Source: JAGQWW01 sp041392845 (lineage in GTDB: Bacteria > Bacteroidota > Bacteroidia > Chitinophagales > Saprospiraceae). From it: DNA of 64,000 nt. A program made the translations under genes and the position numbers. Location: assembly GCA_041392845.1 (NCBI GenBank), contig JAWKLG010000019.1, positions 1-64,000 on the forward strand. Direction: 5' to 3'. Below are positions 58,201-64,000 of the stretch, piece after piece. The notes under the pieces are model-generated. The model did no database searches and was not told the origin of the DNA. It saw nothing but the letters and a program-made list of their open reading frames with translations. The stretch's first letter is position 1. Every line of letters starts with the position of its first letter.

Positions 58201-60983
58201 CCATCATTCTGACCACAAGCACTAGGTGCAACAGGGTTTACATTATTGATAATTGGAACACTTGGGGCATTAAGGATGATAACATCCGGCCATGTTGCAG
58301 TACAACCTGTAACTGTGCTTCTTACGACTACGCAGAAAGTATCTTTTCCTAAGTCAGGGAAGTAGTTACTTGTTTGCCAGGTCATACCACAGTCAATGCT
58401 GTATTCAAGAGGATTTCCTCCATCAGTTGCAAAGACTTTGATTGATCCATCCGGGTCGTCACAGCTTGTAGGATCTTCCGACAAAACATCAATAATGACC
58501 GGAGGATTGGTAACGTTTAAATAAACGGTATCTGTTTGACCGCAACCGGTTGCTCCTACTACGTTTACATAATAAACGGTTGGGTCTGCAACGGTAACTG
58601 AAGGATTGGCTATATCGGTTGCACTAAGACCAGTCGCTGGAGTCCAATTGAAGGTCATACCATTGCTGGCAGACAATTCAATGGTCTCTCCCCTACATGC
58701 TTCAAAAGTGTAGGAGGTTCCATCGGTAGTAGTATTTACATTTACAAAAACAGTATCTATTTGGCCGCAACCCATTGCACCGGTTACTCTAACCAGGTAG
58801 GTTGCAGGTGTAGAAACTGTAAGGTTCGGATTAGCAACATCTGTTGCGCTCAATCCTGTGGAAGGACTCCACTCGTATGAGGTACCTGCAGTAGCTGAAA
58901 GTTGGATGGTTTCACCTTCACATCCTTCAAAGGTATATGATGTTCCACCGATAACCGGCAACACACTTACATTTACAGTATCTATTTGCTTACAACCATT
59001 TGCATCAGAAACTTCTACCAGGTAGCTGGCATTGCCGGTCACTGTCAATTCCGGATTGGCAACATCTGTTGCATTCAAACCCGTAGCAGGACTCCAGGAA
59101 TAGGCAGCTCCGGCACTTGCTGACAAGGAAATGGTTTGGCCATCACAACCTTCAAAATCGAAGGAAGTTCCGCCAACTATTGGAAGTACGCTTACATTTA
59201 CGGTATCTATTTGCTTACAACCATTTGCATCAGAAACTTCTACCAGGTAACTGGCATTGCCGGTCACTGTCAAATCAGGATTGGCAACATCGGTTGCACT
59301 TAAACCCGTAGCAGGACTCCAGGAATAGGCCGCTCCGGCACTTGCTGACAAGGAAATGGTTTGGCCATCACAACCTTCAAATTCGAAGGAAGCACCGCCA
59401 ACTATTGGAAGGACGTTTACAAAAACTGTATCAATCTGACCACAACCATTTGCATCCGTTACCTCAACCAAATAAGTTGCATTAGTGGTAACTGTCAAAT
59501 CCGGATTAGCAACATCTGTTGCATTTAGGCCGGTTGAAGGTGACCAAGTATAATTGGTTCCATTGGAAGCCGAAAGTGTTATGATTTGACTTTCACAAGC
59601 ATCAAAGCTGAAAGAGGTTCCACCTACACTTGCTGCGGTAATGGTTACATCAGCAGTGGTTACATCCTTACATCCATCAGCAGTTGTCACCATTAATGTT
59701 ACTGTGAAGGTTCCATTTCCTGCATATTGGTGACTTGGATTTTCAGCGGTAGAACTGTTTCCGTCTCCAAAATCCCAATCGAAAGAAGCTCCGACTCCGG
59801 AATTGCTTGATGTATTGGTGAAAACAGTTGGTGCTGCAGCACAGGAACCATCATAATCAAATGAGGCTACTGGTTGAGCATTCACGGTAACGGTTACCTG
59901 ATCAGAAGTGCTACATCCTAAGCCATCATCTGCTGTGATCGTATAAGTCGTTGTCACAGTTGGAGAAGCTATAGGATTTGGACAATCAGTACAACTTAAT
60001 CCGGTAGCAGGCGTCCATGTAAAGGTTCCTGCACCACCAATGGTTTCCAAATCAACACTTTCGCCTGGACAAATCGGGTCTGCCGGACTGGCTACCACTT
60101 GTGGACAAATAATTATGATGGTAGTATCACAATAATCTGGAATATTGCTATCGCAATGGATTACACAAACAGTATCCTGTTCGTGGAAATCTCCGTTAGG
60201 AGTCAATGTTACACAATCTGAACCGTTGGTGGTACCAACGGTAACAAAATCTCCCTGACCACAAATACTTACATTTCCGATACCATTGAACAACTCTACC
60301 AGGTTACCCAGGCAGGTGTTATTTGGCATATCTGTACGCATGGTAACGTATGTAGTGTCAATATCTGTCATAACATCCGGACAATCATTGGTAGGATCGT
60401 TAATGAAACAGGTCACTACCGGATCAGCACCGAAAGCTGCAATTTTTAAATTAAGTCCAACAGTGGAATTATCACTGTTTGGCATCATGTAAGGATCATT
60501 TTCAGGATCCATTATTTCAACTGGTCCTCCGGAACAAATGCCGGAATTGGTAAATTTAAACAATGGAACTTTTTGACCTGTGGTATAGGTAATGAGGTCG
60601 GTTCCTATCGTAGCCAATTGGAAATTGAAATAATCATAATCAGGACTGTCAGCCGGACCGCGGTAGGAACCATTCATATTGAAAGTAACACCCGGAATAA
60701 GGCTGGTAAGATTTCCAACCATAAATCCGCCAGTGAGTGTTCTGATGGTAACCAGCATTTCGGTGGTACGGGCAAGGTTTCCGGTAAGTGTAGTATCAGG
60801 AATCAAAGAAATCTGAAATTCGTTTCCAGCTAACTCTTCAATTTGGAACTCACCAATACATTGGATGGGCGTAGTAATACAAGGAGCCGCATAACTTTCA
60901 TTCAAACAAACCGGTGCATCCGCTGAACCATATCCCAAGACTGAAAGTTGCTGACCAACATTTCCGTTTTGGCTATTTGGCAC
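55218..60983 (-). CDS. Main part of a giant T9SS adhesin-like protein (type B sorting domain)
   Basis: The 1921-residue frame is the C-terminal four fifths of one gene that begins at 62405. It starts at a GTG, lacks a signal peptide, and opens inside a copy of the NxNVGQQLSV module. Order: a second copy of that module (residues 40-200); a Gly/Cys-rich region with VDLETIGGAGTFTWTPATGLSCTDCPNPI; a PKD domain (FDWDFGDGNSSTAENPSHQY); five tandem repeats of about 79 residues, each with CxGxTIxLSASxGxxYxWSPxTGLxATDVANP; SprB-like units with CGxxDGTIxVSATSNSG and VWVRV-type strands; and at the end VFNRWGNKVYEKTG-like IIFNRWGNKVYEKTGYTND, the type B sorting (gliding-motility C-terminal) domain. It likely serves adhesion or gliding at the cell surface. 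Whether it is expressed as such depends on the four frameshifts upstream. Confidence 0.75.
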   Translation of the reverse strand: MPNSQNGNVGQQLSVLGYGSADAPVCLNESYAAPCITTPIQCIGEFQIEELAGNEFQISLIPDTTLTGNLARTTEMLVTIRTLTGGFMVGNLTSLIPGVTFNMNGSYRGPADSPDYDYFNFQLATIGTDLITYTTGQKVPLFKFTNSGICSGGPVEIMDPENDPYMMPNSDNSTVGLNLKIAAFGADPVVTCFINDPTNDCPDVMTDIDTTYVTMRTDMPNNTCLGNLVELFNGIGNVSICGQGDFVTVGTTNGSDCVTLTPNGDFHEQDTVCVIHCDSNIPDYCDTTIIIICPQVVASPADPICPGESVDLETIGGAGTFTWTPATGLSCTDCPNPIASPTVTTTYTITADDGLGCSTSDQVTVTVNAQPVASFDYDGSCAAAPTVFTNTSSNSGVGASFDWDFGDGNSSTAENPSHQYAGNGTFTVTLMVTTADGCKDVTTADVTITAASVGGTSFSFDACESQIITLSASNGTNYTWSPSTGLNATDVANPDLTVTTNATYLVEVTDANGCGQIDTVFVNVLPIVGGASFEFEGCDGQTISLSASAGAAYSWSPATGLSATDVANPDLTVTGNASYLVEVSDANGCKQIDTVNVSVLPIVGGTSFDFEGCDGQTISLSASAGAAYSWSPATGLNATDVANPELTVTGNASYLVEVSDANGCKQIDTVNVSVLPVIGGTSYTFEGCEGETIQLSATAGTSYEWSPSTGLSATDVANPNLTVSTPATYLVRVTGAMGCGQIDTVFVNVNTTTDGTSYTFEACRGETIELSASNGMTFNWTPATGLSATDIANPSVTVADPTVYYVNVVGATGCGQTDTVYLNVTNPPVIIDVLSEDPTSCDDPDGSIKVFATDGGNPLEYSIDCGMTWQTSNYFPDLGKDTFCVVVRSTVTGCTATWPDVIILNAPSVPIINNVNPVAPSACGQNDGTITVSATSNSGQLEYSIDGVLWQDSPEFNGLEAGNYFVWVRVKGGQACEVEFIGNPIQINDPNPPAILTPLDSVYTCDGVAKTVTIEISEDIASYNISGGGAYTAASFNGAILTFNVIPVTTNSNYIVEIEGVNGCSVIEDFKLFSKPGPEMGIFEHSNTICGQETGFFLLIVQSGSQPFRYDFIKNGDVLNEDYPMNGNAQPFSNLGVGTYDVTVYDDLGCASTKEVIIDIRPLDFGFAETVQDATCGEDNGLLSIDDAPAGYTFEWMDADSNIISDQASAQDLGAGRYFVRITAPDGCYQAKNYTIQSLGGPELEITETFDVACANEGTGAVQFIINGTGNFTATVPTTNITQQVSGGDTITLDGLSAGWYTLLINDDNNCSSVRNFTILEDPIQTVETLNAPSDCKESNGSICLTIYGGRAPYTVTGDAGTYFNILAGNNVCLPDLESGIYNLMVTDQAGCEMELQYNLMAPNQPSIDLAELQIRDIICPEDNTTGFIGSTNGVTYNVYNANNQLVGATPLNNLGAGNYIIKYEENGCEAEAPIQIDAPADWDVQIIENAETCDGYDGSIQLLVNGANGGFNFDWADGITNTGSVASELTSLESYSVTITDQFGCRYSLDTLNIEWDCDECDDKFSLERYNGEYEDGDFVVCLPLVDLDLQDLDILLNGQIYTGPIDDCSSVQVFYEFNSLLNLGQPPFLIKEWDYGTGVLENKRFDDLNELVGEMNTFDPLGNWRVDEIDNKILGGTNNSSYGKFVIEHLDSRTTLQLAINEQMVDRQSITVPGEGNYMLIVQDNAGRCADTLQMNLKFKAPVIEEPDSVHLQTTLETPLYNICLPTSLTGNLTMTFCETPSFGIVDLIDEPCLNYNPNPGFLGTDKFCIDICDDEGNCQQIIITVDVSERKLIIYTAISPNEDGVNDYLYIENIEFFPDNTVIIFNRWGNKVYEKTGYTNDLPWHGTFNNDALPDGTYYYIIEDGEGEVFKGYLQINR

Positions 60984-61176
60984 GGAAGAATGGATCCAAA
61001 TCGTTGTTCATCAATCTCAGGGAATCACCTGAACAAGCCATGGTATTTCCAAAACTGAAAAGAGGAACATCAATATCTTTTAAATAATTAATATCTCTTG
61101 TACCAGTGGAGGTCAATCCAATGGTATAATAATCAGAAGTTGGGTCTTCCATAGGTGCGATATAAGTTCCTGTCAA
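60973..61176 (-). pseudogene. Frame segment of the giant adhesin gene (fourth piece)
   Basis: These 67 residues (TYIAPMEDPTSDYYTIGLTS, then VPLFSFGNTMACSGDSLRLM) are the middle of the second shared module. The frame joins the next one at an extra C or G near 60984: DLDPFF followed by VPNSQNGNVGQ rather than RAK. Not an independent gene. Confidence 0.7.
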
Positions 61177-61177
61177 T

Positions 61178-61384
61178 TCAAAAGTGACGTTTTGGAACTT
61201 CTGATCTCAGATTGTCCATCACCAGGCTTCCGGTTGGAGCTTTGATGGTTATTTGCATATTGGAAGTAGTATTCTGAGGCGTATTGTAGGTAGTATCTGA
61301 TTGTAAGTTCACCTGGTATCTTCCGTCAGGCAAAACTTCCAATTCATAATAAACAAGACAAGTCGCAGGTGGGCAACCAATCAA
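61178..61384 (-). pseudogene. Frame segment of the giant adhesin gene (third piece)
   Basis: Residues CPPATCLVYYELEVLPDGRY and NMQITIKAPTGSLVMDNLRS begin the second shared module. An extra A in the T4 run at 61190-61193 (A4 on the coding strand) cuts it off after SEVPK; without it the text continues SEVPNVTFELTGTYIAP, matching the module elsewhere. Confidence 0.7.
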
Positions 61385-61857
61385 ATTGAAAGGTCCAACA
61401 GTTTTTCACAACCATTTCCTGTATTTCTAACATAAACGGTGTAAGAACCTGCTCCCAGATCGGTAAATACTCCAGTTGCTTGCCAGGTAGAACCATCAAG
61501 GCTAAATTCCGCTGGGTCGCCTGTATCTACACGAGCTGTAACGGTGATGGAACCATTTTCCATTCCGCAATCAGGATTAACCGAACCCTGTGTCAAAATG
61601 GTTGGAGCTACCGGACCAGGAATATTAAACACACCGGCATCTTCCAAACAAATACTGATAATATCCCTCACCCAGATATGGTAGTCACCGGAAGGGAGAT
61701 TATTAAAGGTGTTGGAACTATGCCATGTTCTTTTATCATCGATAGAATATTCTAAAGGTAAACCCAGAGTGGTGGTCGCATAAACAATAATGCTGGCATC
61801 TCTTGCACCACAGGTTGAAGGAGGCGTAAATTCAACGCCATTGTATGAAATCCACAA
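61381..61857 (-). pseudogene. Frame segment of the giant adhesin gene (second piece, SprB-like repeats)
   Basis: 158 residues with two SprB-type repeat units: CGARDASIIVYATTTLGLPL then EYSIDDKRTWHSSNTFNNLP and CGMENGSITVTARVDTGDPA then FSLDGSTWQATGVFTDLGAG. The units end in SYTVYVRNTGNGCEK. A missing A at 61402-61406 (coding-strand A5 where A6 restores GCEKTVGPFNLIGCPP) ends the frame; a missing A near 61850 separates it from the N-terminal piece (GDCG then ISYNGVEF). Confidence 0.7.
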
Positions 61858-62405
61858 TCACCAGAAATAGAAGAACTACAATCGTTTCCACCAACTGTAT
61901 AAGGGCCATAATATGCGTTAACGCCAGGACCTGCAGCTGCGACAGAAATCTGGTTTCCGATATTCACATTTTGCGAATTTGGCGGAAGAAAAGGGTCATT
62001 TTTATTGTCGATGAAATTCATTTGGCCGGTACAAGTACCATTGTTGGTAAATGTAAAGAGCAAAACCTCCTGCCCGTCAGTGTAAGTAATATCACTGGTA
62101 GGAGAAGACAGTGCGAATGCCAGATAATCATAACCCGGGGCTTCAACCGGAGCAACGACAAATGCATTATTGGACCATTGTCCTTTTTTACTTGTAACCG
62201 TACCAGGGCTAAATCCGCCAGTCGGTACTCTCAAAGCCAATTGGCTGGAAGGAGTGTAATTAAAAGGAGCATTCCAGGTGGTGTCAGGTCTAAGGTATAC
62301 TTCAAAGGTTTTTTCATCCGGCAGCATTGCTACGCGAAATTTAACCTGGGCATAAAGTCCCTGAAGTAAAAATACCATTACTAGAACGGCATAAAATTTT
62401 TTCAT
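61752..62405 (-). CDS. N-terminal piece of the giant adhesin gene (signal peptide and first module)
   Basis: The frame begins with a signal peptide (MKKFYAVLVMVFLLQGLYAQ) and the first copy of the shared module: FRVAMLPDEKTFEVYLRPDT, SQLALRVPTGGFSPGTV, YDYLAFALSSPTSDITY, VLLFTFTNNGTCTGQMNFID and DPFLPPNSQNVNIGNQISVA. True coding ends at about 61851, where one A is missing; the residues beyond that (FHTMALNLRLLQ) are out-of-frame nonsense. Repaired, the gene would encode about 2395 residues to 55218. Confidence 0.75.
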   Translation of the reverse strand: MKKFYAVLVMVFLLQGLYAQVKFRVAMLPDEKTFEVYLRPDTTWNAPFNYTPSSQLALRVPTGGFSPGTVTSKKGQWSNNAFVVAPVEAPGYDYLAFALSSPTSDITYTDGQEVLLFTFTNNGTCTGQMNFIDNKNDPFLPPNSQNVNIGNQISVAAAGPGVNAYYGPYTVGGNDCSSSISGDCGFHTMALNLRLLQPVVQEMPALLFMRPPLWVYL

Positions 62406-62779
62406 GACAAAGTCTGTTTGGTGATTGTCTGTTTAATTTGAGGGGATCATGTCAAATCTCAACAGGACAAATATTCCTGGTGGAATTAAAAAATTACGGG
62501 GGAAAAGTATTTTGGGTAGAAACCCATTGAGAAAAACAAGGAAAGTCAGTACGAACGCTAAAGGAGAGGGGTGAAGGTTTGGTTCGTCCATAGATCTTCC
62601 AATCATGGACTATGCAAAATCCCTACCAATTTTTAAAAAATTCTCAAAATAAAAGTCTAAAAAATAAAAAAGCCGATTGAAAACCAATCGGACCTTTTTT
62701 TTAAACAAGCTATGTAAATTCATTAAAGTATTTGGAAACCAGGATGTACCCGGCTTCCAAACCTTCTTTAATGAAGAAA
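62406..62779. other. Intergenic region upstream of the giant gene
   Basis: This 374-base gap holds the terminator of the next gene (62669-62702) and AT-rich sequence before the signal-peptide start at 62405. No gene and no clear promoter box. Confidence 0.5.
62669..62702 (-). terminator. Rho-independent terminator of the module protein gene
   Basis: CCGATTG pairs with CAATCGG around a five-base loop; on the minus strand it runs into CTTTTTTATTTTTT. It lies about 80 bases beyond the stop at 62780. Confidence 0.75.
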
Positions 62780-63616
62780 TTAAAACTTGATTTTCTGAAA
62801 CTTATCAAGCGAAACATTCCACTCACTTCCTCTCAAAGAAAGAAGGTAAGATCCTGCTGCAAGATTGCTCACATCAAAATTATATGTATTGTTTCCCTGA
62901 ATAAGTTCAATAACTTTAACGGTAACCAAACGTCCTGCTACATCTCTGATTTCAGCACGAACGGCTTCCTTTTCACCTGTCCAATCAACTTCCAAAGTAA
63001 GGTCGCGCTGAGCGGGTACCGGATAAATATCAAAATCTTCTACCTGTTCTGCCAGGTCTGTAGCACTGGTTAAGGTTGCACAATCAACTTCCTTAGGGCC
63101 TTTGATTCCACGGTAAGCTTCAGCACCTGCTCCAAGAATGGCAATGGTATTTCCAATATTTACATTTTTAGAATTGGGAGCCATAAATGGGTCAGTAGCA
63201 TTGTCGACCAAGGCCACAGTTCCATTACAGCCGGCACCATTTTTAAAAGAAAGTATTGGCAATTCCTTTCCTTCTTCCAATGGAAGGTGTAATAAGCCAG
63301 GATTGATCAATGCAAAAGACAAATAATCGTATTTACTTTCCTCTCTTGGTGCATCCGCTCTTGAATTGTATTCCCAATCAATTCCCGGATATAATCCCTT
63401 TACATCCGAAGGCTCGAATGTTCCGGCAGGAGTCTTGATGGTAATTTGAGCGGTAGCAGTCAAATTATTTGGCAAAGTATAAGTCTCAAGAGGATACAAT
63501 GAAACAATGAAACTCTCAGTAGACTTGTCATAACGGATTCCAAAATCAACTTGTGAGAATCCGGAGATGGCTATAAAAGCCACCAAGGCTGCAGTAATCA
63601 AGTACGGTTTCTTCAT
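62780..63616 (-). CDS. T9SS type A sorted protein carrying one shared module
   Basis: The 278-residue protein has a signal peptide (MKKPYLITAALVAFIAISGFSQ), one complete copy of the module found in the giant gene (residues 22-170: FGIRYDKSTESFIVSLYPLE, QITIKTPAGTFEPSDVKGLY, YDYLSFALINPGLLHLPLEE, LPILSFKNGAGCNGTVALVD, DPFMAPNSKNVNIGNTIAIL), and a type A sorting domain (FDIYPVPAQRDLTLEVDWTG to LDKFQKIKF). It is intact. It lies upstream of, and on the same strand as, the giant gene, so the two may have arisen by module duplication. Role: unknown surface protein. Confidence 0.82.
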   Translation of the reverse strand: MKKPYLITAALVAFIAISGFSQVDFGIRYDKSTESFIVSLYPLETYTLPNNLTATAQITIKTPAGTFEPSDVKGLYPGIDWEYNSRADAPREESKYDYLSFALINPGLLHLPLEEGKELPILSFKNGAGCNGTVALVDNATDPFMAPNSKNVNIGNTIAILGAGAEAYRGIKGPKEVDCATLTSATDLAEQVEDFDIYPVPAQRDLTLEVDWTGEKEAVRAEIRDVAGRLVTVKVIELIQGNNTYNFDVSNLAAGSYLLSLRGSEWNVSLDKFQKIKF

Positions 63617-64000
63617 AGTATAAAAAATTGTGTTGTTAAAATGTCGTTTTTTGATAAATAATTGTGTTTCAAAAATTTATAAGTGTTTTAAAAAAAAAGA
63701 CGGGGGCAAATAAGTGGTGTTTGTTCATATGTTCCTTTCTCAAAGAATGCATATGCCCCCAGTCTATATTTTATATATCTTAAGAATTTATCCGTAATGC
63801 TCCTCCCCTTTCAGGGAAGCGCTTCCTTAATTCTCAATGGGTTTCCAACAATGTCAATAAACATTAAGTGTTGTGTGTTCTAAAGTGTCAAATCGGTTTT
63901 CCAGGTCGTAAAAATGGAAGAGTCGGTTTCTTAGATTTTTAAAACCGACTCTCCGGTTTATAGAAAAAATTTGTTTGCTTCCTTAGTCAATAACCTCCGG
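63617..64000. other. Upstream region at the window edge
   Basis: 384 bases before the module protein start, AT-rich, with an inverted stretch around AAACCGACTCT/AGAGTCGGTTT near 63930-63955. No gene is visible before the window ends. Confidence 0.5.

Noticed and set aside
62780..63616. Possible mobile-element context for the surface genes
   Set aside because: No transposase, integrase or inverted repeats flank the genes; the shared module is better explained by duplication.

Overview
The window looks like the chromosome of a Bacteroidota bacterium, most likely a Saprospiria-type (Lewinella/Haliscomenobacter-like) member. The evidence is several secreted proteins ending in type IX secretion (T9SS) sorting domains of both type A and type B, many small outer-membrane barrel proteins with Sec signals, lipoproteins with a short lipobox, AT-rich intergenic DNA, and a few TAnnTTTG promoter boxes typical of the phylum. 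These placements are inferences from protein style, not from a marker-gene search.

Layout. 1-4.4 kb: the end of a plus-strand gene with a YfaP/DUF2135-like domain, then a large minus-strand T9SS surface protein split by two compensating frameshifts. 4.5-13 kb: a run of small minus-strand genes (ClbS/DfsB and DinB helix bundles, GNAT, a Popeye-like cyclic-nucleotide protein, VOC, SRPBCC, a WYL regulator, GyrI-like, lipoprotein, YdjM-like membrane protein, Rho-N protein, ClpP). 13-15 kb: an ECF sigma factor with a small partner and a lipoprotein. 15.3-20.5 kb: a TRIC-type channel facing a six-gene minus-strand operon that contains five tandem paralogous outer-membrane proteins. 20.5-22.2 kb: gene-poor DNA with several terminator-like hairpins on the minus strand. 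22-25.4 kb: DUF1801, SnoaL-like, NAD(P)-binding and AraC genes. 25.4-26.4 kb: a GC-rich tandem repeat and two tRNA-Arg genes.

26.5-37 kb holds housekeeping genes: ribH, msrB, a DPM1-like glycosyltransferase, a GlmU-like protein, rpmE2 (L31 type B), a UbiA-like protein, an esterase, pnuC, pyrR and pyrB. 37.3-40.5 kb is one secreted coiled-coil protein of about 1040 residues. 41-47.6 kb is the complete Na+-translocating NADH:quinone reductase operon nqrABCDEF, whose NqrA carries an unusual N-terminal membrane segment. Then come a Fur-family regulator, dapD, a large T9SS glycoside-hydrolase-like protein and etfBA. 55.2-63.6 kb holds a giant minus-strand adhesin-like gene (about 2395 residues if its four one-base frameshifts are repaired; PKD and tandem immunoglobulin-like repeats, type B sorting domain) and a smaller type A sorted protein that shares a repeated N-terminal module with it.

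How it fits together: the Nqr complex, Etf, RibH and MsrB point to an aerobic respiratory flavin-rich metabolism; PyrR/PyrB to pyrimidine synthesis; the T9SS substrates, barrels and coiled-coil protein to an elaborate cell surface. Intergenic DNA is full of degenerate word-like repeats, palindromes and at least one dispersed element of roughly 140 bp. The most notable items are the clustered net-zero frameshifts in two T9SS surface genes, the shared four-copy surface module, the alternating five-paralog barrel operon, the membrane-anchored NqrA, and the minus-strand hairpin cluster at 20.6-22.8 kb that may encode small RNAs.
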